From assembly GCA_964655935.1 (NCBI GenBank), contig CAZZNY010000001.1, forward strand, positions 620,001-684,000: a stretch of 64,000 bases of DNA, given 5' to 3'. The translations under genes were made by a program, and so were the position numbers. Positions 1-11,600 of this stretch are shown one piece after another. This stretch comes from CAZZNY01 sp964655935 (GTDB taxonomy: Bacteria > Patescibacteriota > Gracilibacteria > BD1-5 > UBA2023). The notes beneath the pieces were generated by a model, which was given only the letters and a program-made list of their open reading frames with translations, searched no databases and had not been told where the DNA came from. Each line of letters starts with the position of its first letter. Within the stretch, counting starts at the first letter, position 1.

Positions 1-62
1 TTGGATTTTTCCAGAATATAGGTAGAATCTTAATAAGAAAAACTATATCACTCCATAAAACT

Positions 63-485
63 ATGCGTCTCTGGTCGCTCCATCCCTGCTATCTCGATAC
101 AAAGTGACTCCTCGCAGTCTGGCGAGAAGGACTCCTTGCGAAGCATGTACTTGAATGAAAAACAAAGTGATATAAAAATCATCCACAGCTCGAACGTTTT
201 AAAAAAACAACAAATCCAATCGCTACAATCAATGCTTATCTCAAGGAAATATTGGAAGAATCTAAAAGACGCAATTATCTGTTCGACGATAAAAAAATCG
301 ATATTTCTCCATTTACAGAAAAAATTCCTGTAACGGATAAGCAAATTTCCTACGAATACGAACACCTCAAAAAAAAGCTCTTCATTCGTGATCCAGAAAA
401 ATTGAAAAATCTTCCTGAAAGAGTGAAAATTCATCCAATGTTTCGAGAGATTCCTGGTGAAATTGAGAGTTGGGAGAAAATTTAA
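63..485 (+). CDS. Pyrimidine dimer DNA glycosylase (T4 endonuclease V-like, Pyr_excise family)
   Basis: A 140-residue protein read through three UGA (Gly) codons. The N-terminus MRLWSLHP, the WREGLLAKHVLEGKTKGYKNHPQL block and the later NAYLKEI and HPMFREIPGE segments match the bacterial family of T4 DenV-like glycosylases, which cut the glycosyl bond of UV-induced cyclobutane dimers and nick the resulting abasic site. The length is normal for the family. The ATG was chosen because MRLWS is the usual start of this family. All three UGAs (DTK-G-LLA, LE-G-KTK-G-YKN) fall on glycines that are conserved in relatives, which supports the code. The call rests on recognised family motifs; the activity is inferred. 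Confidence 0.85.
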
Positions 486-615
486 TATTTAAGTATTATT
501 TATAAAGGAAAAATAAGGAGATTTATTTATCCTGGATTCCCGCCTACACGGGAATGACAAAAATCACCTACCCAGCTATCCCCCTACGCCCCTACTCCCT
601 TAATCCACTATTCCC

Positions 616-1113
616 ATGTCAAAATCCAACTTTGCCTACATCGATAACTCGAATGTAAATTATTCCGTCAGTGCTCAACACTGGAAACTGAACTGGTGAG
701 AATTCCGAAAATATCTTGCTGACACTCATAATGTCACTGTCGCTTACATGTTTCTCGGATATGTAAAAGAACAAGAAGAAATGTATACATTCTTTGAGAG
801 TCTCGGATATTCTCTTGTGTTCAAACCGGTCACGGAAGTAAAGGATGAACTCAAAGGAAACATCGATGCCGAACTCGTGCTTCAGGCAATGATCGACTAT
901 CCACACTATGAAAAAGCTGTGATTATTACGGGAGATGGAGATATTGCTTGTCTCGTAGAACATCTCAATAAACACAACAAACTCGAAGTACTCATCGTCC
1001 CAAACGAACGAAGATTCTCAGAATTTCTCAAAATCGTCGCCGGAGATAAAATATCTTTTCTCGCAAAACTCTGACCGAAAATGCGTTACAGGAATTATGC
1101 AAAAAAGAAATAA
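616..1113 (+). CDS. NYN-domain (PIN-like, LabA/DUF88) putative ribonuclease
   Basis: A 165-residue protein. The N-terminus FAYIDNSNV carries the first catalytic Asp of the NYN fold, and the middle segment KAVIITGDGDIACLVEHL carries the typical GDGD acidic motif that precedes the last helices. NYN/LabA proteins are metal-dependent, PIN-like nucleases or RNA-binding proteins. One UGA near residue 25 and another near the C-terminus (KL-G-PKMR) are read as Gly, so the true stop is TAA at 1111-1113. It lies between the UV-repair gene and an SMR transporter on the same strand, without obvious coupling. The target RNA is unknown. Confidence 0.8.
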
Positions 1114-1160
1114 AACTCACAATATCATTCTCAATTCTTAATTCTTAATTCTTCTTAACT

Positions 1161-1484
1161 GTGTCGCCAAAAACACTTTTCTACATTTTTATTGCGTTCG
1201 CGGTTATTCTTGAAATTATCGCTGATGTACTATTTAAAAAATGGGCTCTACAGAATCAAACTTGGATGTTTGTTATTTGACTCGCTATTTATACAATCGG
1301 TACGGGTTTTTGGGCATATTCCCTCAAACATGAAAATCTCTCGAAAGCTATTATTATTTTTACTATAGTAAACCTAGTCGCTATAACGATTCTTTGAGTT
1401 GTAATGTTTTGAGAAAAACTTACTCTCATGCAAATAATCTGAATATTTCTTGGTACACTATCGGTTATTTTAATGGAAATATAA
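1161..1484 (+). CDS. SMR-type (EmrE-like) small multidrug/guanidinium transporter
   Basis: A 107-residue, highly hydrophobic protein with four predicted membrane helices, the size expected of the small multidrug resistance family. The first helix contains FAVILEIIADVLFKKWA, with the family's membrane-embedded Glu near residue 17. The last helices contain VVMFGEKLTLMQIIGIFLG, the usual SMR pattern. Four UGA codons are read as Gly, including the Gly before EKLT. The start is GTG at 1161; no ATG fits. SMR proteins work as dimers that exchange protons for cationic compounds or guanidinium; the substrate here cannot be told. Confidence 0.75.
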
Positions 1485-1503
1485 ACAAAGTAGTGTAATT
1501 TAT

Positions 1504-1531
1504 TTGACATATCACTGTAATTAACTATAAA
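1504..1531 (+). promoter_or_regulatory. Sigma70-type promoter of cassette 1
   Basis: TTGACA at 1504-1509, a 16-nt spacer, and TATAAA at 1526-1531. The same TTGACA-N16-TATAAM layout precedes the other cassettes (4648, 21336, 25199). A short hairpin (AAATATTT, loop, AAATATTT) follows before the ribosome binding site. Confidence 0.7.
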
Positions 1532-1574
1532 GAAACCACAAATATTTCAAACAAATATTTTCTGGAGGTATACC

Positions 1575-1883
1575 ATGTCCTGCAATCTTTTCGGTCTCGA
1601 GCGGTTTCCTGGGCTTCATTTTGAAGTTCCACCCTTCCAACCACCAACTACCGAGCACATCTGTGTGCTCAAGGAGAAGCAAATGTGTTTTGCTGGTGTC
1701 CTGATTGTCTGTATTCCTTCCGCGTCTCCCCAGACAAAGTCGGAACTGGTCACACCGCCCGTTTCTAATAGAAATGTTCGGGCGCAGAGGGCGAAAAAAG
1801 ATCCAACCTCACGAAGTCTTTGTGAGGCACCTCGAAAAGTTCCTCCGCGAGATGGATGGCATCTGAGGTTTGCTGGAAAATAA
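1575..1883 (+). CDS. Cassette 1: hypothetical small protein, reading frame uncertain
   Basis: A strong Shine-Dalgarno (GGAGG, 1563-1567) lies 7 nt before this ATG. The frame has no TGA for 102 codons and ends in TAA. The region is GC-richer than its neighbours. No family is recognised. A different frame looks better over the second half: ATG at 1774 to TAA at 1930-1932, containing FVRHLEKFLREMDG with typical coding codon choice and one UGA. A third frame holds CWCPDC, which resembles a zinc finger. The locus may therefore contain two short genes or a frameshift. The presence of an expressed cassette is well supported; the exact protein is not. Confidence 0.45.
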   Translation: MSCNLFGLERFPGLHFEVPPFQPPTTEHICVLKEKQMCFAGVLIVCIPSASPQTKSELVTPPVSNRNVRAQRAKKDPTSRSLCEAPRKVPPRDGWHLRFAGK

Positions 1884-1969
1884 GTATTACCCCTTCAATC
1901 ACACCGATCATCCAACTAATGATTCCGTGTAATATTAGCCCGCTGGAGCGAATTTTCTCCAGTACTGAA

Positions 1970-2004
1970 AAGGTCCCGCTTCACGCGGGACCTTGTCGTT
2001 TTTT
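1970..2004 (+). terminator. Rho-independent terminator of cassette 1
   Basis: Ten-pair GC-rich stem AAGGTCCCGC / GCGGGACCTT with a short loop, followed by a T-rich tract (CGTTTTTT). Confidence 0.85.
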
Positions 2005-2008
2005 AAAT

Positions 2009-3760
2009 CTATCGTATCTCAATCTTACCAATATTAGCGGTAGGAAAAGGAAATTCACCCGGAATGATCACAGAATCAATCATAGCATTGTACGCCCCGG
2101 TAACACGAGAATCTGAATCTCCTGTCATATCAAACATAACGCCAGTCATGTTATTTCACTTCATAAACAAGAAAACCGATTTTCTATATATTCTCCCAGT
2201 TTCCTTGCTTCGAAATGCTAACATGATATATTTGTGACCTTGTTTATTCTGGCGAATTTCTCGTGAAATATCATAATCTTTTTCTTCTTTTTCCATATCA
2301 CCCAGCATTCCTTTGTATACTCCGATAAAAAACTGTTGAGCTATATCATTATTCGTTAAATCTTTCATCTCATCCTCTCAAAGTGGAAATTTTCTAATTC
2401 TTACTATACCTTCATTTCTTTCAGCTTTTCCAAAGCTCGATATAGTGAGATAATTCTGTATTCCAGAACCTTCATCATCGATTACTCGGTAGAGATTCAT
2501 ATTCTCTGGGGTTTGAAATTTTATCCCCATATGTTCAAAAATTCATACACTCGGGTTTCTAAGTTTCAGGTTTGGATAATTTTTAATTAGCAATGAAATT
2601 CCTTTTACGACATTCTTTTTTTCTTTAGTAAAATCATCTGTCGCGACTTTATAGACTACTCATGGTAAAGAAAACTGAATGGAAAGATAATTCTCATTTT
2701 TCGTTCCGTCATCCTCTATATACCCCCTTCTAAGAATCATACGCGGGATTTTCATACCTTTTAACACTACGTTTCTTCGAATAATAATCGAAAGATTTCG
2801 TTCTTTTGATTCTTGCATCAACACTTCATCAGAAAGAACATCAAAAAAACTACTTCCGTATTCTTCGATTGAATCGAGTGTGATCCATGTTTTATCATCT
2901 TTCGTAGAATATGTATACGATGCTATTTTTCCATCACGATTTTCCAGAACGCTCTCTATATGAAAACCCATTGATGAAAATCCTGAAAGTTTTACAAAAG
3001 CATTATTTACGTCTCCTGTCTGCTCTATCTTATTTCCACGCATTACGTCTCGTAAAAATGCTTCGTCTGTTTTTTCATATGATTCAGTCTGAGTTTTTCC
3101 AAGAAGAAAATCCTTTATAGTACTGACGGGGATGATATATCCGAGCGTAGAAAGTCCTACACTAGCGACATATGGGATTCCGATAAAATTTCCAGAAGCA
3201 TCAAATGCACCACCTCCGGAATTTCCAGAATCAATATTTGCATCGATCTTATAATGTTCTTTTTCCATTCCGCTTATTTTTCCTTCCGTCATAGTAATGG
3301 TTTTTCCACCGTTTTCTGGATATCCATAGACTCTTACTCATTCTCCGAGATTTAGCTCTCGATCATCCATCACGACGGGAGCACCAAGATCTATATTCTC
3401 GACTGGTTTTAGAAGCGCGAGATCATTCTCGGTATCATATCGGATAAGTTTTAAGGCTGAAAGGCATTTTGGCGGAGTTCGAAAGCTCTCCGAAACACAA
3501 AGATTGTAATTTCCGACTGGTTTTTTATCAGAATCGAGAACCACATGTGCGTTCGTGATTATCGTATTTTTATCGATCAAAACGGCGCTTCCATAAGAAT
3601 TATGGATATATGCATCATTTATCTCATCAAATGAGTAGGAAATAATTTTAAATACCCGTCGAACTGGATCTGGCTTTTCAATTTCTACAGCACCTACTGG
3701 AATACTTTGACATAAAAAACTTATTCCTAAGAAAATCGCTACTATTTTATTTTTATACAT
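2009..3760 (-). CDS. Secreted trypsin-like (S1C/HtrA-type) serine protease with long C-terminal extension
   Basis: A 583-residue protein joined across several UGA codons. It begins with a signal peptide (MYKNKIVAIFLGISFLCQS). The protease domain shows the catalytic triad: His in TNAHVV, Asp in NDLALL and Ser in DSGNSGGG. These are the hallmarks of chymotrypsin-fold proteases of the DegP/HtrA type. No PDZ domain is recognised; the C-terminal 300 residues are unassigned. The start was placed at the ATG before the signal peptide rather than at a TTG 30 nt upstream. It probably acts outside the membrane in protein quality control or in processing of surface proteins. The 3' end abuts the cassette 1 terminator, which points the other way. 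Confidence 0.85.
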
Positions 3761-3829
3761 GGTTATTAATGATGAATAAAATCTTCTCAATGGTAGCTAT
3801 TTTATAGGAAAATCAAATTGAATATATAA

Positions 3830-3860
3830 AAAACTCTAGACGATGTGTCTAGAGTTTTTA
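3830..3860 (-). terminator. Terminator of the SH3b gene
   Basis: Palindrome AACTCTAGAC / GTCTAGAGTT with a T-run when read on the minus strand, just after the SH3b stop codon. The A/T tracts on both sides could make it bidirectional. Confidence 0.75.
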
Positions 3861-3875
3861 TTGTGTATCTTATAA

Positions 3876-4565
3876 TTATTCTCCGAAGATCTTCATAAGC
3901 TCAGCCGTATCAGCATCATCAGATGCAGAAGTATCTTCTTCTGGAACTACGACAGTAACTTCTGGTGCAGCTTGGTACTCTGAAACAGATTCTTCAGTAG
4001 TGTAAGAAACTTCCTCGACTGCTGGAGCTACATATTCATATCCTTCACTCGCTACTACGAGTTTTTTATGAATATATCCTACTCGACCTGCATATCGTTT
4101 GTTCTCTTCGAGAACTCGTACACGGATCCAATTTTTGTTATAGATTCGATCGCTTACTACTTCGAGAGTCTCACCTTTCTTTACGATTGCGATAGATCGC
4201 TTAAGATTGTCACCTCGAACGAACGCTCGACCGACACTTACTGTATACTGACCAGCAGTAACTGTCTCATATTGTGGTTCTTCAGAAGTAAGAAATTTAG
4301 TTTTCGTATATCCTTCAGTTCCATTTTCGAGAAGAACTTTTGTCCATCCGTTGTCGAGAGATTCAAGAACGGTAGTCTTATACCCAGCATCCACTACAGC
4401 TACAATGTTGTGTCGAGTAACTTTTGGAGCAGATCGAACATTCAGATGTGCTGGTTTTACATACATATAATCATCTGCGAGAGACTGATTAACTGTAAAT
4501 GCTGCGCTCACTGCAGCAAGTGCCACGAGACTCATAAGCATGAGCGCTTTTTTTGTTTTCCACAT
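3876..4565 (-). CDS. Secreted protein with two bacterial SH3 (SH3b) domains
   Basis: A 229-residue protein with a clear signal peptide (MWKTKKALMLMSLVALAAVSA ... LA). The first SH3b domain carries LNVRSAP and NGWTKV (about residues 35-90). The second covers FVRG ... KKGETLEVV ... NWIRVRV. An acidic, Ser/Thr-rich tail follows. SH3b domains bind peptidoglycan or peptides at the cell surface, so a wall-associated role is inferred. There is no catalytic domain. The start ATG was chosen at the signal peptide; an upstream in-frame ATG would add 17 residues that look like leader sequence. No UGA occurs in this gene. Confidence 0.8.
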   Translation of the reverse strand: MWKTKKALMLMSLVALAAVSAAFTVNQSLADDYMYVKPAHLNVRSAPKVTRHNIVAVVDAGYKTTVLESLDNGWTKVLLENGTEGYTKTKFLTSEEPQYETVTAGQYTVSVGRAFVRGDNLKRSIAIVKKGETLEVVSDRIYNKNWIRVRVLEENKRYAGRVGYIHKKLVVASEGYEYVAPAVEEVSYTTEESVSEYQAAPEVTVVVPEEDTSASDDADTAELMKIFGE

Positions 4566-4647
4566 ATATAAAAAGAAATTATGGTAAATAAACTGTACCA
4601 TCAGTATGACACACATTTTTCATTCTGTCAAAAAAACGAATATCTTT

Positions 4648-4675
4648 TTGACAAAGTTATTTTTTTTCTTATAAC
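4648..4675 (+). promoter_or_regulatory. Sigma70-type promoter of cassette 2
   Basis: TTGACA 4648-4653, a 16-nt spacer, TATAAC 4670-4675. The leader contains a perfect hairpin ATAAGCAG / CTGCTTAT (about 4697-4713). Confidence 0.7.
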
Positions 4676-4779
4676 TTCTCTATTCCCTTTATCGATAAGC
4701 AGCCTGCTTATGTGATAATTTTTTCATCTGTTCGCCTGGGGAAAGTGCGACGGAAAAATCCAATAGAAAGGAGGGCTTT

Positions 4780-5487
4780 ATGCCCAGCATTAATAATCTC
4801 CTCACGGATATTTCCCTGCTCCTCATGATGGGCAAGCTCGACTGGCATCCGGCCCTGAATCTTGGGCAGAATCCTCTCGATCAAGCCATCTACATCACCA
4901 AGCACGGAGAAATCACGGTGATTTTCCTCGAAGAATTCCAATACTTCGATGGAAATACTTACACCGTCGGTATAAATATCGAGGATTTTCTGAAGGACGA
5001 AGTGCAACACTATTTCTTCTATCGGGTATACTCTGCCGGTGGCATCCGACCAGCTGGAAAAGAACTAGTTCAAGAGCTTGAGAGTCACTTCCAAGAGATT
5101 ATTCTCGAGGAGCTTGACTCAAAAAGGTGCCATTGCCCGTTTTGCCAGGCTTCCAGGATCACTATCGAAATCACTTTCATGGAGATCCCGAACGAATGCC
5201 CGAAGTGTGGTGATGTACTCGAACCAGGCGAGGAGTTTTGCAAGGAACACCTCGCCAACATCCCTGTGATGCTCTGGGGAGATGAAGGTATCTTCCAAGG
5301 GTGGGACCTTGGTCTCGTCATGAACGGCGACGATTCCTACAGGATCATCGCATTGTCTCTAGAGGCAGATGACGGAGAATACCTTATTCTCGGAGAAGAT
5401 GGATTCATCGATCCGGAAAGTCGTCTCGGGTTGCAAATCCTCGAGATGGCCGAATTCATGGACATCACTCCCCGAGTCGGTGTCTAG
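4780..5487 (+). CDS. Cassette 2: zinc-ribbon hypothetical protein lacking UGA codons
   Basis: A 235-residue protein preceded by a strong ribosome binding site (AAAGGAGGG, 7 nt before ATG). The middle contains CPFC and CPKC pairs (about residues 120-150), which suggests a zinc ribbon; the rest is acidic. I recognise no family. Unlike most host genes it has no TGA in 236 codons despite many glycines, uses GGC, GGG, CTG and AAG more freely, and has higher GC. It stops with TAG and is followed by a strong terminator. Its own promoter, leader and terminator make it a self-contained cassette. Recent transfer, or selection against UGA, is inferred. Confidence 0.75.
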   Translation: MPSINNLLTDISLLLMMGKLDWHPALNLGQNPLDQAIYITKHGEITVIFLEEFQYFDGNTYTVGINIEDFLKDEVQHYFFYRVYSAGGIRPAGKELVQELESHFQEIILEELDSKRCHCPFCQASRITIEITFMEIPNECPKCGDVLEPGEEFCKEHLANIPVMLWGDEGIFQGWDLGLVMNGDDSYRIIALSLEADDGEYLILGEDGFIDPESRLGLQILEMAEFMDITPRVGV

Positions 5488-5505
5488 TTTTACCTTTCTA
5501 TTGGC

Positions 5506-5538
5506 TAAGCCCTGCTCACGCGGGGCTTGCCTTTTTTA
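5506..5538 (+). terminator. Terminator of cassette 2
   Basis: Stem AAGCCC...GGGGCTT followed by CCTTTTTT. Confidence 0.8.
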
Positions 5539-5549
5539 TAGAACCAAAC

Positions 5550-5575
5550 AAAAGACCGCCATTTGGCGGTCTTTT
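5550..5575. terminator. Bidirectional terminator after the macroglobulin gene
   Basis: Perfect stem AAAAGACCGCC / GGCGGTCTTTT with a 4-nt loop. It has T tracts in both directions and lies between convergent cassette 2 and the macroglobulin gene. Confidence 0.75.
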
Positions 5576-5692
5576 GAATTATGCTATTTTCTAGATTGCT
5601 TTATGCCTCGCGAGTGACGAGCTGGTCGGGGGATCCTGAAACAAGTTCAAGATAACATACACCTCGACTTTATGGACTTTATAGACTTTCGA

Positions 5693-8600
5693 CTAATCTA
5701 CTACTTTTACTTCCCTACCAGCCGTCCTTCCGAATACTTCTTCATTATAGAATTCGAAGATTCGAGATGGCTTCACGAGATAGGTACCATCGTGAGTGAG
5801 TCGGAGAATATAGTCAAATGAGTAGACTCCGGAATCAAGAGAGGTGGTATATCCGAAGTATCGATCATCCCGGAATTCTTCCCTGTCAAAGATGGAATTC
5901 ATTCTGAGTGATTGGTCTTCTGTCGCAAGATTCACATTCACGAGTTCTGATCCAGATGGAATAAATCCTTCGAATGCAACCTTATCTCGTGCTTCACTGG
6001 TAATAACTCGATTATGTACGAAGAGTAATTGACCAACTTTTCCAGTTATTACCGGTGTAAGATATTCTACGACGTCTTTTGGATATTTGAGTGCCGTATA
6101 ATCAAGATCTCCGCTCATATAACTCGCATATTCTTCATTCTTCAAAGCTTCAATCTTCTTATATTCGTTATAATCAAAGTAATCCTGTGTAATGAGGAAT
6201 CCTTCATCACGAGCGAGAAGATTCTTTGTCGGAACGTAATATCGAAGCGCAATATCGTAATAGAGCGTTCCAGCACCCTGTTTTTCCGTGTGGAAAATAT
6301 TTTCGGACTGAAGATCAGTAAGTGCTGTTACTTTATTAAATGAATCCAGAGAATTTGTATTATCGATTTTCTTCTCATCGAGTAATGTGGAATTCAAGAA
6401 AAGTTTTGACTGCATGTTTACATTTTTGAGTTCTCCTGATGCTTCGAGATATGTCGTAAGACCACGAATAACCATGGCAGTATCACGAGTCGAACCAAAG
6501 TATCCATTTTTCTTTTCTCCTACGATCCATCGGTTCATATTATCGACGATCGGTGCCACATCTTCACGCGCTTGGTATCCAAGAAGTGCGGTTGCTGCGA
6601 CGAATCTGCTCGTTGCTTCGACTCGAGAGAGATTTCCGGTTTTTCCGAGGAAACTTCCACGAGGATTTACGACGACTTCATCAGAAAGAATCTTATTCAT
6701 AAGCTCATCCGCACGAGCTTTTAGAGTTTGTTTATCAGTTGCTGAGATTGCTTTCGAAGTGGAAAGTTTCGCGAGAAGAGAAAATTCAGCGACACGATCC
6801 GTCGAAGTTGGCTGCAGTTTTAAGAGCTTCCACATTTTAAATGCTTCGTAATCATTGGAGTCAAACGCGACTATTGCTTCGATTGCTCACATTCGATCTG
6901 ATTCTTCATAATGACAATCATAATTTTTTGATGGCATGCAACCTTCGATCTTATTTATGTAGAACCTATTTTTCAGATAAGATACTGTGTTTCCGAAGGC
7001 TGTTTTGTCAATCGGATAACCAAGATCTCGCGCCTGAGAAACGGAATTAAGAACATAAGCGGAGAGCCAGAAATCAGAATAAGTCTTGAAGGTGATATCA
7101 GACCAGTAATCAAATCCTCCATCATATTTCTGGAATTTCTTGATATCTACGAGATATTCTCTGATAATCTCATCGACTGATTTTTCGCGATATGCAGCAT
7201 CTTCGTCCGACCAGTATTTCACCATTTTTTTCGTAAGATCAAATGGCTTATTTGCACTCTCATAAAGCTTCTTCATAAGAAGATTCGGCAGAATCGTCGA
7301 AGTTTTTTGTTCGGCACATCCGTATGGAAATTGATTTAGGTAGTCCATTCCCGAGAGCAGATTCGAGAGAGTTGTTGTTCCATATCGGATCGTGAGTTCT
7401 CCATTTTTTGAATCGATATTTCCGAGAAGAATCTTTTCATCCACGCTCACATCTTTCGTTTTTCCGACCATCGCTACCATCTCTGGTGTCGAAGTTTCCT
7501 TGATTGGTAATACTTTTACGACTTCATCTTTCTTGGCTCCTCCACGAAGCGTAGCAGATATGGTAATATCGACAAAAGTATTATTTGGATTTGTCAGTTT
7601 ATCTGTAACTATCATCTCAAATGAAACAACTGCTTGTTCGCCATTTTTGATAAATACCTCTTTGCTGTTTTTGGCGATAGTACCGTTTTTCGCAGTAGCT
7701 ACCACAGTAAAATATCCATCGGTTTCCGTTTTGTTAAAGATGGTCGGCGCAAGAACCACACTATCTCCCGCTCCGAAGAATCGAGGAAGATTATCATTTA
7801 CGATCACTTGTTTTGTCGTAAGAACGGTTGTCTCACCAACTCCGATACGATTATCAGTCGTCGAGACTACAGATTCTATATCCCAAGTGGTCAGATTATC
7901 TGGAAGTGTGTCGGTCGTGATAACCGCATTTCCATTCGCATCAGTCGTAAAGTTTGCAAGCCAGTAAGCAGTATCTTTAAAGGTTCCACGTTTTTTCTTC
8001 GCGAGTCCTCATTTTCCACCTTCACCCGCTCATCATTTCTCACCATTTCCCGTATCTTTTACTTCGAGTTTTTCGATCAGATTCGTGAGTGAAACATAGG
8101 TATCAACTCCGAGATATCGTTTCATCTCATAGAAAAACGCAAATGGATTTTTCTTCGGATTTCACTTTAAAGCCAAGAGACTCTCGTCAACCACGGCAAT
8201 ACTTCCATTTGCTCATTTTATTGCTTTTCCTTCGTTATCTTTGACACTTACAGTCATGGCGATTTTTTCTCCAGGAAGATATGTTTTCTTTTTTGGAGTA
8301 ATCGTGACTGAGAGTTTTTTATCATCGGTGATAACCTTGATAACTCCGAGTGCTCGCTTATAGATCGGAAGTGGATTGCCTCCTTCTTTTCCGATAATAA
8401 ATGCTTTTACATAAATATTTGGGTAGTAGTTTGCTTTGATTGGAAGTTCGATTTTCTGTCCATAACTCGTGATATCTTGGACCATATAATCGAGGATTCC
8501 ATCATCTTTTTCTACAGCGATAAATACTTTTCCTTCCTTTACTGGAGATTTTAAAGTGAAACTTGCAGTTTCTCCGACTTTGAGCATGTTTTTCTCGCTC

Positions 8601-11600
8601 GTAAGATCAGTCGTCGTATTATTTCCATTATTCCAGCTGATATAGCTTTCACTCGCGACATAGACATTTCGAGAAGAACTGAAAGATTGACCATTTTTAC
8701 CAGTGTATGTTGCGACAATCTTATATTCACCCTGTGCTTTTGTCTTGATAGATTTTGACCATTCACCATTCCCATCAGAACTTACCGAGAAAGAATCTTC
8801 TTTTGTCTCTTCAAGACCATATTCATTATAGAAAACACCGTCGACTCCTTGTTTTTTGATATCTTTCCATTCTTGTTTTATGAGATCGATTGTAACGCTT
8901 TTTCCAGAAAGTGGTTTCGCATCGTAATCGAGTACGACTCCACGAACGTCGATTTCATCGTCCTTCCCGATCCAATACGGAGTCTTAAGGCCGACGTAAC
9001 CATCCGTAGTGTGAAGCACAGTGCTCACCGTTTTTGAAACAGTTTTCTGCGTATCTGGATCGGTAACTATTACACTATAATTATAGATTTTTTCTGCAAG
9101 AGTATTATTTGATTCATCTTTTGCTTTTGTCGGAAAAACATAATCTCGAGTATCGGTTCCTGTTGCTCCGATCTTACCTTCTCCAGAATCCTTCAGTTGA
9201 TCGGAAAAATTACAATATCCCCAGTAAAGACATTCAAAATATTCGTATCATTCGCCGAATTGGTAATCAGTATAACTTTTCGCATCGAAGAAATAATTCT
9301 GAACGAGTACTGACCAAGCATACGAAGTATTAATTACCTTTCCACCAAAATAGTATTCTGGACTCACAATATACTGAGCCCCATCACCAATAACCGCATC
9401 CTTTTTCGTAGTTTCAAGATTTACTTTGAAGGTTGGTTTTTTGTACTCTTCGATAAAGAAGTGTCCATCATTATAGACCGGAGTATCTCCGCTCGCATAG
9501 TATTCAAAATGAAATCGACCGAGACTTACACCAGCTGGAAGAGTGAATTTTCCATTGAAATTCGAGTTTTTATCGAGAGTTACAGTAAGCTCTTGGATAG
9601 CAGTTCCATTCTCATCAGTTACTTTGATTTTTCCTGTTTTATCTGCAGATTTTTCATATCCCTTATAATCGAAATATCGAAGAAGCCCCTTGAAAAATAC
9701 AGTATCTCCTGGTCGATAAAGTGGTCGATCTGGGTAAATATAGAGATAATCTTTTGTGCTCGTATCTTGTCCCGAAATATAGTGGAAATCATAATTCGAA
9801 GTGAGATCAGAATTCGTTGTGAGAACTCAGAAATACGAAGCATTTTTTGCGACGAGCATACCATCAATCTTGCTTATCTCATAGGTATTCGATTTTGCAA
9901 TCCATTTTGCTTTGATAGCTCCAAGTGAATTAAATTCTTGTTTTCCAGATGAATTACTAAGAGAATACGCTTCAAATGTGAGATTTGAAGGTAGTGTTTT
10001 CCCATCGAAACTCGAAGCGAAAACGATCGTTTTATTCGCTGCATTCTCTACCATAAGGGAAAGGTTCTGTCTCGCAAATACATTGCGGAATTCACGTTCT
10101 TCATCCATTCGTCCACCGTATCACTTCTGAAATCGTCCATCAGTACTTCCACGAACGAGTATAAACGGCTGAGTAAAGCTCGCACCAAGAACATCTTTTT
10201 CAACATCAAATTTATTTGGAGTGAGATTCCAGGCATTATTTTTGAGCGGAAGAACTTTTGAAACCATATTTACACAGCTTGGCTGAAAAGATGGATCGTA
10301 GGAACGAGTCAGGTAATTTTGATAACCTTGCAGATCCATTTCACATACTTCGACCGTCGCAGAATCAATATTAATAGACTGAAGATTCATAACAATCGGC
10401 AAATCCGAAGGAATGACATTGTTTTCTTTTGCGAGCGAAGAGTAGATATATTTATCTTTTTCTGAAAGTTCTCCAGAAGTAATCGTACGAGAAAATGCTT
10501 TTTCAAGTCCATTTCCATACATATCTGGCAAATCAGTACTGATTGAGACAGTATATTTTGTCTTTGCATTCAGACGAACATTCATAAGATAGGCAATTCC
10601 TGATTTTGCAGGACATACTCCTGTATTTGAAGGGTATTGTGGTCGATCTTTTGAGAAGCTTCGAACGATAGCTTTTGGTTCTATCTTAAGGGCATCAAGC
10701 ACCTTTTTCTCTACTTCCGTAGACTCGGGATATCCCCATTGATAGAGTTCATTTTCAAGGTAGACACAGACTTCAGTATTACTCACATAAGCAAAATCTT
10801 TTATAGCTGGTTTTGCTGCAGTTTTGTATTGAATAAGAACATCTTCACGAAGATTTTTATTCATCGATTTTGAGATCACAAGCTTATATTCAGTGTTATA
10901 AGCAAGTTCTTTTTTAAGTAAAAGCTGAACTCGACGTTTATTATCAACCATCTTTTCTCATTGTTGTCCATTTGGAAGTATTTCTTGTTCTTTTATATAA
11001 GAAATCTCGAATGGAATTTTTCCTCATTTTTCTGACTGAAAAGAGAAAAAATTATTTTTTAAAGTAACATCTTCCTCAAATGTAAGATTGAAAAACATAT
11101 TTTTCGTAGCAATATCTTGGCTCGGATTGTATATTCGAGTGTTAGTTACTTCACCAGTAGACGAAATAATTTGTTGATTTGATTCAGCAGAATCATAGAA
11201 TTTATTGCTATCAAGCGAAATAGCTCTTGCATCTTTTGATTCAATATTTCCATATTTTGGCTTGATACCAGCTTTTAATTCGAGAGAATAATTCGTATCA
11301 TATAAAAATGCTCGTCATTTAGGAGAAAGAGTAAATCGAGATTCACTTTCTTTTTGAGCTACATCTTCAGTTTTTACTGGACTAATATCGAAATTCAATA
11401 CTTTTCCATCGGAATCTTTCAGAATAAGATGAGCAGCGAGATCTGCTTTATCGACTGGAAAGTTTGCTCGGATTCTGAGTCACTCAGTTGGACTAAAAGA
11501 AGAATTTATAGATGATAGGGTCGAAGTTGCTGGCTGAGATTGAGTCGCTTCAGGAGTCATGGAATTATTATAGACTGGCGCTGCCACTTCTTTCGGTGAA

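Noticed and set aside
4780..5487. Contaminating contig piece from another organism
   Set aside because: The promoter, AT-rich leader and flanks match the host, and five similar cassettes are spread through the window.
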